NCBI GenBank assembly: GCA_900553255.1
Contig: USCI01000003.1
Coordinates: 6,052-70,051 of the forward strand
Reading direction: 5' to 3'
Length of the DNA stretch: 64,000 nt
Source: an uncultured Oscillospiraceae bacterium
GTDB lineage: Bacteria; Bacillota; Clostridia; Oscillospirales; Acutalibacteraceae
Part shown: positions 48,791 through 58,835 of the stretch, in pieces
Position numbering within the stretch: position 1 is the stretch's first letter
How the letters are laid out: every line of letters starts with the position of its first letter
Translations under genes and position numbers: made by a program
The notes under the pieces: generated by a model
Told to the model about the DNA's origin: nothing
What the model saw: the letters and a program-made list of their open reading frames with translations, nothing else
The model's database searches: none

Positions 48791-50125
48791 ATGGAGGAAT
48801 ACAGGCCGGACCCGTTGACGCCGGCACCGGAGCAGCCGCAGTCTGCCGGAGAACCGCAGGCCAGCGGGCAGCCGCAGCCGCCGGTACCGGACCCCCCGGC
48901 ACAGCCGGTATATGGAAATAATCCGACGCCCTACGGCATGCCGCACGCATTTTACGGCGGCGCACCGGTTCCGCCGACGTTTTATCCGCCGGCGGCGCCC
49001 GGCTACGGTGCCGGGCCTGGCTCTCAGACCGGGCAGACCGCGCTGCCGGTGGGGTTCTGCCCGCCGCCTTTTGAAGAAGAGGCACTGACGCAGGATGAGC
49101 AGCCGCTGTCGGTTGTTGCCGGCCGGGCGCTGACCCTTGCGCAGATCAAACGGCTGCAGGGTGCGGCACGGAAATCCGCCGGGCTGTTTTTCGGTGCTTT
49201 TGTGGCCCTTTTGGCCTTTCTTGGGCTGGCGGCTTACGGCGGCATCAGTGTCAGCGGAAATATCGCCGCCGGGTCGATCACCTTCCTGGCCGGGGTGGCG
49301 TCGCTGGCGGTGGGCGGCGTCGGGATGATGCTGCGCAACGGGCGCAATGACCGCGACGATACGAATTTGTGGGCGGCAAAGCAGTATGTGCAGGGGGAAC
49401 GGCATGTCCTGCTGCTGTACGGCGACCGTGCGGAGGACCGGACGTCTCACGGAGGCACGGTGATCCGCTTGGCGGATGCGGTTTTCCATGAAATGCCGGA
49501 CATGCTGCTTCTGCAGGACGAAAACGGCCGGATTGTCTGGCGGGCGGAGGATCTGACCGAATATGACGCCCGCTTTATCCTCGAACAGATTTACCGCAGG
49601 ATACCGGATAAACGCCGGCGGTTCAGCGGGTTCTTCCAGGCGCGCCTTCTGCAGCCGCTGGAGCTTCCGCACATCCAAAGGACGGAGACGGTGGTTGCTC
49701 AGGTGCAGTATACCGAGAAAAAGGAACGCGGCTTCTGGGGAAAAGTGGGCCATATGCTGCCGTTTCTGGTGCCGCTCGGCATCATTCCCGGCCTGCTGCT
49801 GGCAAGCGTGCTGTATCTGACCAACAGCATTTATCTGGACATGCTGCTGTTTTGTCTGATGACCTTTGCCGGGGTGTTTGTGCTGGCGCTGCTGTTTTTG
49901 CTGCTGGTGCCGGAAAAGGGAGAGCAGGCGGTGGAGATCCGCTTTACCCGCACCGGCATGGAGGTGCGTGCGCGGGGGGATCTTCGGTATTTTCCCGCGC
50001 AGGCGGTACAGCGCCGGCGGGACGGAAAGGATCTGGTGCTTGCGGTGCCGGGCGAGGAATTTGTGATTCCGTGGCCGGCCATCGACGGCAATACGGCGCT
50101 GCTCGAGCTGATGGGGATCGGATGA
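48791..50125 (+). CDS. YcxB-like membrane protein with Pro-rich N-terminus and two units, array member 5
   Basis: 444 residues. Residues 1-90 are rich in Pro, Gly and Gln (QPQPPVPDPPAQPVYG) and likely disordered in the cytoplasm. Two membrane-helix pairs lie at about 125-175 and 320-375, each followed by a YcxB-like core. The second core ends EEFVIPWPAIDG, with the PKR motif lost. It is the most diverged member and stands directly upstream of gyrA. Confidence 0.75.
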   Translation: MEEYRPDPLTPAPEQPQSAGEPQASGQPQPPVPDPPAQPVYGNNPTPYGMPHAFYGGAPVPPTFYPPAAPGYGAGPGSQTGQTALPVGFCPPPFEEEALTQDEQPLSVVAGRALTLAQIKRLQGAARKSAGLFFGAFVALLAFLGLAAYGGISVSGNIAAGSITFLAGVASLAVGGVGMMLRNGRNDRDDTNLWAAKQYVQGERHVLLLYGDRAEDRTSHGGTVIRLADAVFHEMPDMLLLQDENGRIVWRAEDLTEYDARFILEQIYRRIPDKRRRFSGFFQARLLQPLELPHIQRTETVVAQVQYTEKKERGFWGKVGHMLPFLVPLGIIPGLLLASVLYLTNSIYLDMLLFCLMTFAGVFVLALLFLLLVPEKGEQAVEIRFTRTGMEVRARGDLRYFPAQAVQRRRDGKDLVLAVPGEEFVIPWPAIDGNTALLELMGIG

Positions 50126-50217
50126 GACCACCGTACGCTTGGATGTGAGCACCCCCGATTACAATGGTTTTTTGCCCCATGCGGGTATAAAAGCCCGGAA
50201 AGGATAGGTTTTTCCCA

Positions 50218-52752
50218 ATGGACGAGAACAAGGATCTGCAGGCGAATTCCCAGGAGGAAATGGATCAGCCGTCCAGCAAGCTGATCACGGTCGACCTGGA
50301 AAAGGAAATGAAAAAGAGCTTCCTGGAATATTCCATGTCGGTGATCGTGGCGCGCGCGCTGCCGGATGTGCGGGACGGCCTGAAACCGGTGCACCGCCGC
50401 ATCCTCTATACGATGCATGAAAATAACCTGACCCCGGATAAGGCGTATCGTAAGTGCGCCGACACCGTCGGTACGGTGCTCGGCCGGTATCATCCGCACG
50501 GCGATGCGTCGGTTTACGATGCAATGGTGCGCATGGCGCAGGATTTTTCGCTGCGCTATCCGCTGGTGGACGGTCACGGCAACTTCGGTTCCATCGACGG
50601 CCACCCCGCGGCGGCCTATCGGTATACCGAGGCCCGCATGAGCAAGATGTCGCTGGATATGCTGGCGGATATCGAGAAGGAAACGGTGGATTTTACCCCC
50701 AACTACGACGACCGCCTGAAGGAGCCTGTGGTGCTGCCGTCGCGGTTCCCGAACCTGCTGGTCAACGGCTCGTCCGGTATCGCGGTCGGTATGGCGACCA
50801 ACATCCCGTCGCACAACCTGTGCGAGGTGGTGGACGCCATCTGCCTGCTGATTGACAATCCCGAGGCGGAACTGCCCCAGATCATGGACTGCATCAAGGG
50901 GCCGGACTTCCCGACCGGCGGCATCATCATGGGCTATTCCGGCATCCGCGCCGCCTATGCGACCGGCCGTGGGCGCCTGATTGTGCGCGCGCGCACCGAG
51001 ATCGAAGAGCATGGCAACGACCGCTACCGCATTGTGATTACCGAAATCCCCTATCAGGTCAACAAGCTGACGCTGGTGAAATCCATCATCGACCTGGTGG
51101 ATGAAAAGCGGATTGAAGGCATCCACGACGTGGTGGACCACTCCAGCCGAGAGGGCATGCGGGTGGTCATCGACCTCAAGCGGGACGCCAACCCGCAGGT
51201 GGTGCTCAACCAGCTGTTTGCCTTCACCCAGATGCAGGTGACCTTCGGTGCCATCATGCTCGCGCTGGTGGACGGCGTGCCGCGGGTGCTTTCGCTCAAG
51301 CAGATGCTGGAGGAATACATCCGTTTCCAGGTGGAGGTCATCACCCGGCGAACCCTTTACGACCTGCGCAAGGCCAAGGAGCGCGCGCATATTGTGGAGG
51401 CGCTCAAGGTGGCCAGCGATTTCATCGACGAGGTCATCGAGATCATCCGTTCTTCCCCGGACATCCCGGAATCCAAGGCCCGCCTGATGGCCCGCTTCGA
51501 CTTTGACGACGTGCAGGCGCAGGCCATCGTCCAGATGCGTCTCGGCCAGCTGGCCGGCCTGGAACGGCAGAAGATCGAGGAGGAACTCGAAGCGCTGCGT
51601 GTACGCATCGCGGAAATGGAAGCCATCCTCGCGGATGAGGGCAAGATCAAGGCAATCGTGAAGGAAGAATGCCTGAAGATGCGGGACAAATACGGCGATG
51701 AGCGCCGCACCTCCATTTCGATGGTATCCGGCGAGGTGGATATCGAGGATCTGATTCCGGTGGAGGACTGCGTGCTGACCCTGACCCGCCTGGGCTATAT
51801 CAAGCGGCAGGCGGCGGATGTCTACAAGGCACAGCGCCGCGGCGGCCGGGGCATTATGGGCATGGCCACCCGGGACGAGGACGTCACCGAAACCATGTTC
51901 CTGTGCTCGAGCCACGACTATGTGATGTTCTTCACCTCGGCCGGCCGGGTATACCGGCTCAAGTGCTATGAGGTGCCGGAGGGCAGCCGCACCTCCAAGG
52001 GCATGAACATCGTCAACCTGCTGCCGCTCGCACCGGAGGAAAAGGTCACGGCGATGATCCATGTTTCCGAGTTTGAAGGGGACAGCTATCTGTGCATGGT
52101 GACCCGGCAGGGTATCATCAAGCGCACGAGGCTTGACGCCTATGCGAACGCGCGGAAAAACGGCCTGATCGCCATCGATCTCGATGAGGGCGACGAGCTG
52201 GCGTGGGTGCAGGTCACCGACGGCTACCAGAAGCTGCTCGTGGCCACCCGCAAGGGCATGGCGATCTGCTTTGATGAGAACGACGCCCGCGTGGTGGGCC
52301 GCACCGCCCGCGGCGTAAAGGCACTCACCCTCCAGGAGGGCGATGAGGTCGTCGGCATGGTGGTCTGCAAGGATACCGGCACCCTGCTGACCGTGACCGA
52401 AACCGGCTATGGCCGGCGCAGCGACCTGTCCGACTACCGGATCCAGTCGCGCGGCGGCAAGGGGCTGACCAACTACCATACCGAGGAATTCGGTGACGTA
52501 GCCGCTATCCAGATGGTGGAGGAGGATGACGACATCATCCTGATTTCGTCCGACGGCATCATTATCCGCATGGCGGCTGAGGAGGTGCGGTTCTGCCGCC
52601 GCCCGGCCAAGGGTGTGCGGGTGATGCGCATGGAGGAATCCGCCCGCATTGTTTCGCTGGTGCGCGCGCCGCACGAGGAGGAAGCGCCGGAAGGGGAAAC
52701 GCCCGCAGAAGGCGAAGCCGAGCCGTCCGCGGAGGTCGCTCCGGCCGAATAA
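50218..52752 (+). CDS. gyrA: DNA gyrase subunit A
   Basis: 844 residues. The catalytic tyrosine is in [14 protein letters not shown]. The winged-helix region reads [17 protein letters not shown], with Ala where E. coli has Ser83. The C-terminal beta-pinwheel has the GyrA box as [11 protein letters not shown], needed for DNA wrapping. A short acidic tail ([16 protein letters not shown]) follows. It pairs with GyrB to introduce negative supercoils. Confidence 0.98.
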   Translation: MDENKDLQANSQEEMDQPSSKLITVDLEKEMKKSFLEYSMSVIVARALPDVRDGLKPVHRRILYTMHENNLTPDKAYRKCADTVGTVLGRYHPHGDASVYDAMVRMAQDFSLRYPLVDGHGNFGSIDGHPAAAYRYTEARMSKMSLDMLADIEKETVDFTPNYDDRLKEPVVLPSRFPNLLVNGSSGIAVGMATNIPSHNLCEVVDAICLLIDNPEAELPQIMDCIKGPDFPTGGIIMGYSGIRAAYATGRGRLIVRARTEIEEHGNDRYRIVITEIPYQVNKLTLVKSIIDLVDEKRIEGIHDVVDHSSREGMRVVIDLKRDANPQVVLNQLFAFTQMQVTFGAIMLALVDGVPRVLSLKQMLEEYIRFQVEVITRRTLYDLRKAKERAHIVEALKVASDFIDEVIEIIRSSPDIPESKARLMARFDFDDVQAQAIVQMRLGQLAGLERQKIEEELEALRVRIAEMEAILADEGKIKAIVKEECLKMRDKYGDERRTSISMVSGEVDIEDLIPVEDCVLTLTRLGYIKRQAADVYKAQRRGGRGIMGMATRDEDVTETMFLCSSHDYVMFFTSAGRVYRLKCYEVPEGSRTSKGMNIVNLLPLAPEEKVTAMIHVSEFEGDSYLCMVTRQGIIKRTRLDAYANARKNGLIAIDLDEGDELAWVQVTDGYQKLLVATRKGMAICFDENDARVVGRTARGVKALTLQEGDEVVGMVVCKDTGTLLTVTETGYGRRSDLSDYRIQSRGGKGLTNYHTEEFGDVAAIQMVEEDDDIILISSDGIIIRMAAEEVRFCRRPAKGVRVMRMEESARIVSLVRAPHEEEAPEGETPAEGEAEPSAEVAPAE

Positions 52753-52838
52753 TACGAAACGCTGCAGCCCGCTGGGGCACATCGGCCGCCGGTGTGCGCC
52801 GGCGGGCTGCGTTACGTTTAAAACAAAGGAGACTGGTG

Positions 52839-54206
52839 ATGGAGAGAACCATTGCGGCGCTGTCCACCCCGCCGGCAGCCGCCGGGCTCGGCGTAATCCG
52901 GGTATCCGGTGAAGCAGCCATAGAGGTAACAGACCGGGTATTCCGTGCCGCCGCCCGCGGCAAAACGCTCGCCGGGCAGCCGGGGTATACCGCGTTGTAC
53001 GGCCATGTTTACGATGCGGATGGGGATATTGACGAGTGTGTGGCACTGGTATTCCGTGCGCCGCACAGCTATACAGGGGAAAATGTCGTGGAGCTGTCCT
53101 GTCACGGCGGCACCTATCTGCTCGGCCGGGTGCTGTCGGCGCTTTTTGCCGCCGGCGCGCAGCCGGCACAGGCGGGAGAATTCACCCGCCGGGCGTTTGT
53201 GAACGGGAAAATCGACCTTACTCAGGCGGAAGCGGTGATGGAGCTGATTGCCGCCAACGGCCGGCTGGCGGCCAAAACCGCGCTGGCGATGCGGGAAGGC
53301 ACGCTGCATCAGCGGTTAGACGAAATCCGGCAGCAGCTGGTGCAGGCGGATGCCTCGATTTCGGCGTTTGTCGATTATCCCTATGAGGATATCCCGGAGC
53401 CCGACCTCCCCGGCATTCGCGCCGCGCTCGGGGAGGCTGCTGCCGCGCTCGAAAAGCTGCTGCGCACCTTTGATGCCGGCCGGGTGGTGCGGGAGGGGAT
53501 CGATACCGTGATCGTCGGCAGCCCGAACGTGGGAAAGTCCACCCTGATGAACTGCCTGTCCGGATGTGAGCGCAGCATCGTCACCCCTATCGCCGGAACC
53601 ACCCGCGATATCGTGGAGGAAACGGTACGGCTTGGCGACGTGCTGCTGCGGCTTGCGGATACCGCCGGCATCCGCGAAACCGGCGATACGGTGGAATCCA
53701 TCGGGGTGCAGCGTGCCCGCGACCGACTGGGGCAGGCGGCGCTGGTTCTGGTATTGTTCGACGGTTCGCGGCCGCTCGGCCGGGACGACTTGGCACTGAT
53801 CCGGGAAACGTCCGGGCAGGCCGCCGTTGCGGTGGTAAACAAGGCCGACCGGCCACTCGAAATAGACTTATCGTATATACAGTCAAAGTATCAACATACT
53901 GTAATTGTTTCTGCGGCGTCCGGCGAGGGGCTGGACGCGCTGGAAGAGGCGGTGCGGCAGATCACCGGCGTGCAGGCGCTCGACGAAGCGGAGCCGCTGC
54001 TGGCGACCGAGCGGCAGCGGGACTGCACCCGTCGGTGCCTGCAGAATGTGCGGGAGGCGCTGGATGCACTGTGCGCCGGCATGACGCTGGACGCGGTGAG
54101 TGTATGCGTGGAGGCGGCGGTGTCCGCGGTATTGGAGATGACCGGCGAGCGGGTCACCGAGACGGTGGTAGACGATATTTTCGCGCGGTTTTGCGTGGGA
54201 AAATAA
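52839..54206 (+). CDS. mnmE: tRNA modification GTPase MnmE
   Basis: 455 residues. With MnmG it makes the 5-carboxymethylaminomethyl group on wobble uridine 34 of certain tRNAs. The N-terminal formyl-THF-binding domain starts ERTIAALSTPPAAAGLGVIR. The G domain has the P-loop GSPNVGKSTLMN, a G2 loop IAGTTRDIVEE, DTAGIRETGD and the NKAD motif. The C-terminus ends FCVGK, the conserved catalytic Cys motif. ATG 52839 has AAAGGA upstream. It lies 6 kb from mnmG, separated by three genes. Confidence 0.97.
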   Translation: MERTIAALSTPPAAAGLGVIRVSGEAAIEVTDRVFRAAARGKTLAGQPGYTALYGHVYDADGDIDECVALVFRAPHSYTGENVVELSCHGGTYLLGRVLSALFAAGAQPAQAGEFTRRAFVNGKIDLTQAEAVMELIAANGRLAAKTALAMREGTLHQRLDEIRQQLVQADASISAFVDYPYEDIPEPDLPGIRAALGEAAAALEKLLRTFDAGRVVREGIDTVIVGSPNVGKSTLMNCLSGCERSIVTPIAGTTRDIVEETVRLGDVLLRLADTAGIRETGDTVESIGVQRARDRLGQAALVLVLFDGSRPLGRDDLALIRETSGQAAVAVVNKADRPLEIDLSYIQSKYQHTVIVSAASGEGLDALEEAVRQITGVQALDEAEPLLATERQRDCTRRCLQNVREALDALCAGMTLDAVSVCVEAAVSAVLEMTGERVTETVVDDIFARFCVGK

Positions 54207-54224
54207 CCGGAGGGGGTGCCAGGC

Positions 54225-56012
54225 ATGGACAGACCGGCAGAGGAAAGCGGCGGAATCTGTTCCCGGTGCGGTGGGGAGGTTGTCCCGGAGACGGATGTCT
54301 GTCCGCACTGCGGCGCCGTGCTGCGTCCGGTTGAAGAGGTACTGCCGCCGGCGGAGGAACCGGAAGAGACGGTGCCTGACGCGACGGCACCGGCGGATGC
54401 CGTCGAGGAAGCGGCCCGGGAAGCCCCGGCGGCAAAGGGCAGGCGCCGGCTGACCGGAAAGGCTAAGGTACTGATCGCCGCTGCCGCTGCGGCCGCGGTG
54501 GTCTTGACCGCCGTAACGGTCGTGCTGGTGCGGCGGAGCAGCCAGGATACACGCACCCCGCTGCTTTTTTATAAAGACTCCACGCTGTATGCGGTATCGC
54601 CGGTCAACTGGAACCGCATTATTGCGCTTCCGGCGGAAAACGGCGACGCCTATCTGAACTCCGCGTATATTCAGTACAGCCGTGACGGGCGCTACCTGTA
54701 CTATCCCGACAGCGCCGGTATGGACAGCTACACGCTCTATTGCTGCGACCTGTTCCGCGGGAGCACCCGGATGGTGGACGATGAGGTGGTCGGGCTTTAC
54801 CGCCTCACGCCGGACGGGCGCACCGCGGTATACTGCAGCGGCGAAGAGCTTCTGTGCAGCGATCCGGACGGCAAAAGGATCCTTGCACAGGATGTCCAAA
54901 GGTTCATGCTGGCGGTTGACGGCAGGACCGTGGTATACCAGACGGCGGACAGGACGCTTTACCGGGGCAGCCTGCCTTCCGGGGAAAGTACGCAAATCGG
55001 CGGGGCGGATGACGTTCATTACATCAGCCCGGAAGCAGATTCGGCCTATTATGTCCGGGATTATGTGCTGTATTACTGGAAAAACGGCGGGCAGGAGCAG
55101 AGGCTGCGGGAGGTCGAATACGGGGTCGATGTGATAGGCTTCGGCGGGAGGGAAGCTTACCTTTTGTTCCAGGAGGTGCCGGACAGTGTGCTGTCGGTCG
55201 TGCAGACCGGGGAAGAAGCTTCCGGCGATCCCCGGTATCAGCTGTATTACTGCCGGGACGGCGAAAGCCGGCTGCTGGCGGAGGATGTCCGGCAGTTCCA
55301 GACGGTGAGCGGTGCGGACGAAACGGCGCGGCTGCTGTATCGGGTGCAGAAAACGGCGGACGGTGTGTCGGCGTGGTATTATGCCGGTGAGGCGGAAAGC
55401 TCGCTGGTCACACAGGAGGATGAAATCGGCATGGCCTGCCTGTCGGGTAACGGCAGGGAACTCTGGTTTATCGCCGGCGAGGTGGTCCCGCCGCCGGTGA
55501 CCTCCAGCTTCCGGGGCCTGCGGACGGGTACGCTGCGCGCGGCGCAGCTGCATAACGGAAAGATCGGTGCTATCCGCGCGGTGGACGACCGCGCGATGAT
55601 GCTGGTCCCGCGGTTCAGGGGAGAGCCGCTGTATCTGCAGGATCGTTCGGATGTGGAGGGAGACGGACTGCGCTTAGCCGGTGCGCTGTGCCATAACGGC
55701 GAGGTGATCGCCGAAGAGGTGCAGCTTTTCGGCGTGCTGCCCGAGCCGGAAAGCGATGCCGTATACTTTTCTCTGCGGGCGGACGAAAACGGGGGCTTTT
55801 CGACGCTGATGAAATGGGACGGACATACGGCTTCGGTGATCAGCGAGAAAACGGTGCGCACGGAGCTGCTTGGCCGGGACCGGGTGGCGGTGTTATCATC
55901 TGATGAGCAGGTGCTGATCGTTTTTGACCGGGGCAGGGCGATCGAGCTGGAGCGGGAGGTGTCGGTGTTTGGCATCCCCTATGCAGCGGACAAATGCGCC
56001 TGTTGGTGGTAG
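54225..56012 (+). CDS. Zinc-ribbon membrane protein with beta-propeller-like extracellular domain (paralogue 1)
   Basis: 595 residues from ATG 54225; GTG 54216 is too close to the GGAGG. One cytoplasmic double zinc ribbon (ICSRCGGEV and VCPHCGAVL) is at residues 9-37. An acidic Pro/Ala linker follows, then a basic stretch (KGRRRLTGKAK) and one membrane helix (about 83-105). The outer part of about 480 residues carries repeated strands such as YIQYSRDGRYLYYPDSAG and LYRLTPDGRTAVYCSGEE, like TolB/DUF5050 propellers. It is homologous to the next gene. The function is unknown; a surface sensor is plausible. Confidence 0.75.
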   Translation: MDRPAEESGGICSRCGGEVVPETDVCPHCGAVLRPVEEVLPPAEEPEETVPDATAPADAVEEAAREAPAAKGRRRLTGKAKVLIAAAAAAAVVLTAVTVVLVRRSSQDTRTPLLFYKDSTLYAVSPVNWNRIIALPAENGDAYLNSAYIQYSRDGRYLYYPDSAGMDSYTLYCCDLFRGSTRMVDDEVVGLYRLTPDGRTAVYCSGEELLCSDPDGKRILAQDVQRFMLAVDGRTVVYQTADRTLYRGSLPSGESTQIGGADDVHYISPEADSAYYVRDYVLYYWKNGGQEQRLREVEYGVDVIGFGGREAYLLFQEVPDSVLSVVQTGEEASGDPRYQLYYCRDGESRLLAEDVRQFQTVSGADETARLLYRVQKTADGVSAWYYAGEAESSLVTQEDEIGMACLSGNGRELWFIAGEVVPPPVTSSFRGLRTGTLRAAQLHNGKIGAIRAVDDRAMMLVPRFRGEPLYLQDRSDVEGDGLRLAGALCHNGEVIAEEVQLFGVLPEPESDAVYFSLRADENGGFSTLMKWDGHTASVISEKTVRTELLGRDRVAVLSSDEQVLIVFDRGRAIELEREVSVFGIPYAADKCACWW

Positions 56013-56084
56013 CCGGATCGCCGCATAAAAAGAAAAACGGACGTGGTTTTTCGCGAAACAGCGGGGTTTTTGTGTGTTTCGGCC

Positions 56085-56113
56085 TTGAAAAATCCGGACA
56101 AAAATCGTATACT
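56085..56113 (+). promoter_or_regulatory. Predicted sigma-A promoter of the second zinc-ribbon gene
   Basis: TTGAAA, 17 bases, TATACT. Transcription would start near 56120, giving a leader of about 147 bases. Confidence 0.72.
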
Positions 56114-56127
56114 GAACATAAGCGGAT

Positions 56128-56171
56128 AGAAAAAGCTTTTTGCGCATAGATATGGCGCAGGCGCTTTTTCT
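56128..56171 (+). other. Leader hairpin, possible attenuator
   Basis: GAAAAAGC pairs with GCTTTTTC, with an inner TGCGC/GCGCA stem. It lies just after the predicted transcription start. The T-run is inside the stem and only short after it, so termination is uncertain. Confidence 0.5.
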
Positions 56172-56266
56172 TCCGGGGGATAAGCGCGGCTGTTTTGTTT
56201 TCGCGCGGGGCGGAACGCCTGCCGGCGGACCGTTCCCGTCAATTTCTAAATAAAGGGGTTTTTGAA

Positions 56267-58798
56267 ATGGCGAATTGTCCGAATTGTCATGCGCCGCTTG
56301 AAGAGGGCGCGGGATTCTGCGGCGTGTGCGGCACGCCGGTTCCGAAGCAGGTGATTTGCTCACACTGCGGGCAGGCTACGGCGGCGGACGGCATGTTCTG
56401 CGAGCGCTGCGGCCAGCCTTTGGCGCCCGCTGCGCAGGCGCCTGCCGTTCCGGAAGCACCGGTGGTTGCCGCTCAGCCGGTTGTACCGGCGGCGGAAAAT
56501 ACGGCGCCGGCTGATCCGCAGGAGGCGCCGGAGGCAGAAGCTCCCGCAGTGCCCGAAACGCCGGCGCAGGTGACATGTCCGCACTGCGGGCAGGCTACGG
56601 CGGCAGACGGCATGTTTTGTGAGCGCTGCGGCCAGCCGGTAGGAACCGCAACAGGCGTACCGGAGACGCCGGCCGCGGCGGATTCCGTGGACCAGACCCC
56701 CGCGGCAGAGGAAGCCGCTCCGGCACAGGTGGTGTGTGCCCACTGCGGCCAGGTCACCTCAGCGGACGGCAAATTCTGTGAGCGTTGCGGTCAGCCGATT
56801 GGTTCGGGGGAACAGCCGGCAGCGGAAAATGCCATGCCGGCCGGTGTGCCGGTGCCTCCGGCAGCAGCCGGTACGGCATATGCGGCGCCGGCCGATGGCG
56901 CGGCGGCCGCTCCGTCCCCGGTGAAGCAGATAACGGCAAAGATCAAGGCCCTGCCGAAAAAGATCCTGGCGATTGTCGCGGCGGCGGCCGTGCTGGTGGT
57001 TGTGCTGCTGGTGGCGGTGATTGCCAGCGTGGCAGGCGGCGATGTAAAACCGCCGGTGCTGTATTATGCGGACGGCGAGCTGCAGGGCGTGATGCAGGGC
57101 AAATGGAACAAGCCGTTTGAAGTGACGAAGGATTTTTCCAGCCTGGCGAATGATGACTATATACTGATGACCCAGTACAGTGAAAACGGCCGCTATATGT
57201 TCTATCTGGACGGCGGCGGGCTGTATTACCGCGACCTGAAGAAAAACAATGCCAATACCGATGGGACCAAGATCGACAGCGAAATCGAGGGGTATTTCCA
57301 GATTACCCCGAACGGCAAACGGGTGCTGTACATCAAAAGCGGCAAGCTGTACGAGCACAACCTGAAGGAAAAGCAGTCCCTTGCCTCGGACGTGATCATG
57401 TTCTTTATGTCGGAGGACGGCAAAACCGTGCTGTACCAGACCGACGACGGGGATCTGTACACCAAAGCAGTGGGAAGCAGCAAGGAAGCCGTTAAGATCG
57501 ACAGCGAGGCGGAGATCAAGAGCGTCAGCAAAGACATGAAAACCCTGTACTACACCAAGGACGGTTCGCTGTACGTAAAGTCCGGCAATAAGGATAAGGA
57601 GAAGATCGCTGAAGGGGATGCGGTGGATACGGTCATCGGCTTCGGCGGGAAGGAAATCTATTTCTTCAACGATGCCAGCTTGACCGGCACTGCGGCGGAT
57701 TATGTGGATGACGATATGAAGGCGGCGGACGACGCGATGACCGAGCCGGTAGCGCCGGAATACCCGAGCCGCGAGTATCCGGATTTTGACGACTACAGAG
57801 GTGAGGATGGCTTTATCGACTGGGATGCGTATAATGCCGCGCAGGATAAGGCGGATGAGGAATACGATAAGGCCAGAGAACAGTACGACAAGGATTACGA
57901 AGAATACCAGACCGCGCGCGAGGAATATCGGGAAAAGGAATCCCGTGACAGCCTGCGCGAAAGTTTGGCGGAAGCGGAAGTGACCGTTCCGAATTACCAG
58001 CTGTATTATTATGACGGCAGCAAGGCCACCCTGGTGGCGGAAAACGTCACCAAAGGAGAGGTCATCCGGGCGAAGGAAACCCCTGCGATCGTCTACAGCA
58101 AGAACGGCGAGGCGGATACTTCCAAGGTGAAGCTGTCGGAGATCAGCTCGGTCAGCGATGTGACCGAAAAGATTGCGGCCGGAGAAACCGGTGAGGAGCG
58201 GTTCCTCGCGGTTAAAGAGAAAGAGAGCACGCTTGAGCAGGACGGCGCGAGCATGTTCCAGTTTGATGCCAAGGGCAGCACGCTGTATTTCGTCGATATG
58301 GTCGAAGAGGGCGTGGGTGTCCTGAAGGCTGCACAGCTGGGCGGCAACGGCGTCAGGAAGATCGACACCATTGATGAAGAGGTGGGCGGATTCTTCCTGC
58401 GGGATAAGGGCGATGCGGTGTACGCGAAGGATATCGCCGACGGCAGCGGCGACCTGTATTCCGGCGGGAAGCTGCTGCTGAGCGACGTAAGGCTCTCCAC
58501 CGTGGCGACGGTTAAGGATTCCGATAAGTTCTTCTGCCTGTCGGATTACAGCGACAGCAGCTCTGCGGGAGCGCTGCAGGCGGTTACCAATAAGGCAGTG
58601 AAGGTGAAGGACGACGTACACAGCTTTGTGGTATACAGCGAGAAGTGCGTGGCGTTCCTGTCGGATTACAGCACCGACAGGGCCCGCGGTACGATGGAAG
58701 TCTATACCGGCGGAAAACCCAAGAAGGTGGCGGACGATGTCACCTATCTGGTGCCGAAGGTCGGATCCCTCTACGAGATGGTAGATCTGTACCTGTAA
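56267..58798 (+). CDS. Zinc-ribbon membrane protein with beta-propeller-like domain (paralogue 2, four zinc ribbons)
   Basis: 843 residues from ATG 56267. Four CxxC...CxxC zinc ribbons lie in the first 185 residues. Three of them share the core CGQATAADGMFCERCGQP or close variants, separated by Ala/Pro/Glu linkers. One membrane helix (about 232-258) follows. The outer domain repeats strands such as MTQYSENGRYMFYLDGGG and FFMSEDGKTVLYQTDDGD, matching paralogue 1. A highly charged helical insert (about 495-575, DEEYDKAREQYDKDYEEYQT) interrupts the propeller. The function is unknown. It has its own promoter. Confidence 0.75.
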   Translation: MANCPNCHAPLEEGAGFCGVCGTPVPKQVICSHCGQATAADGMFCERCGQPLAPAAQAPAVPEAPVVAAQPVVPAAENTAPADPQEAPEAEAPAVPETPAQVTCPHCGQATAADGMFCERCGQPVGTATGVPETPAAADSVDQTPAAEEAAPAQVVCAHCGQVTSADGKFCERCGQPIGSGEQPAAENAMPAGVPVPPAAAGTAYAAPADGAAAAPSPVKQITAKIKALPKKILAIVAAAAVLVVVLLVAVIASVAGGDVKPPVLYYADGELQGVMQGKWNKPFEVTKDFSSLANDDYILMTQYSENGRYMFYLDGGGLYYRDLKKNNANTDGTKIDSEIEGYFQITPNGKRVLYIKSGKLYEHNLKEKQSLASDVIMFFMSEDGKTVLYQTDDGDLYTKAVGSSKEAVKIDSEAEIKSVSKDMKTLYYTKDGSLYVKSGNKDKEKIAEGDAVDTVIGFGGKEIYFFNDASLTGTAADYVDDDMKAADDAMTEPVAPEYPSREYPDFDDYRGEDGFIDWDAYNAAQDKADEEYDKAREQYDKDYEEYQTAREEYREKESRDSLRESLAEAEVTVPNYQLYYYDGSKATLVAENVTKGEVIRAKETPAIVYSKNGEADTSKVKLSEISSVSDVTEKIAAGETGEERFLAVKEKESTLEQDGASMFQFDAKGSTLYFVDMVEEGVGVLKAAQLGGNGVRKIDTIDEEVGGFFLRDKGDAVYAKDIADGSGDLYSGGKLLLSDVRLSTVATVKDSDKFFCLSDYSDSSSAGALQAVTNKAVKVKDDVHSFVVYSEKCVAFLSDYSTDRARGTMEVYTGGKPKKVADDVTYLVPKVGSLYEMVDLYL

Positions 58799-58804
58799 AA
58801 CCAA

Positions 58805-58835
58805 AAACAGCCGGCGGGTATTCCGCCGGCTGTTT
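58805..58835 (+). terminator. First copy of duplicated terminator hairpin
   Basis: A 13-bp perfect stem AAACAGCCGGCGG with loop GTATT, 7 bases after the zinc-ribbon gene stop. Only three T follow before the repeat element begins, so this copy has lost its T-tract. Confidence 0.8.

Larger units (their letters stand above)
56013..56266. other. Intergenic region upstream of the second zinc-ribbon gene
   Basis: 254 bases. It contains a promoter (56085-56113) and a leader hairpin (56128-56171). Nothing else was recognised. Confidence 0.55.

Noticed and set aside
52753..52838. GC-rich inverted repeat between gyrA and mnmE as a terminator
   Set aside because: A 9-bp stem with a long loop and no T-tract; too weak to call.
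49831..53169. Very long open frame on the - strand across gyrA and mnmE (about 1100 codons)
   Set aside because: It is antisense to clear, highly conserved genes; GC-rich codon usage leaves such frames open. No ribosome binding site or family similarity.
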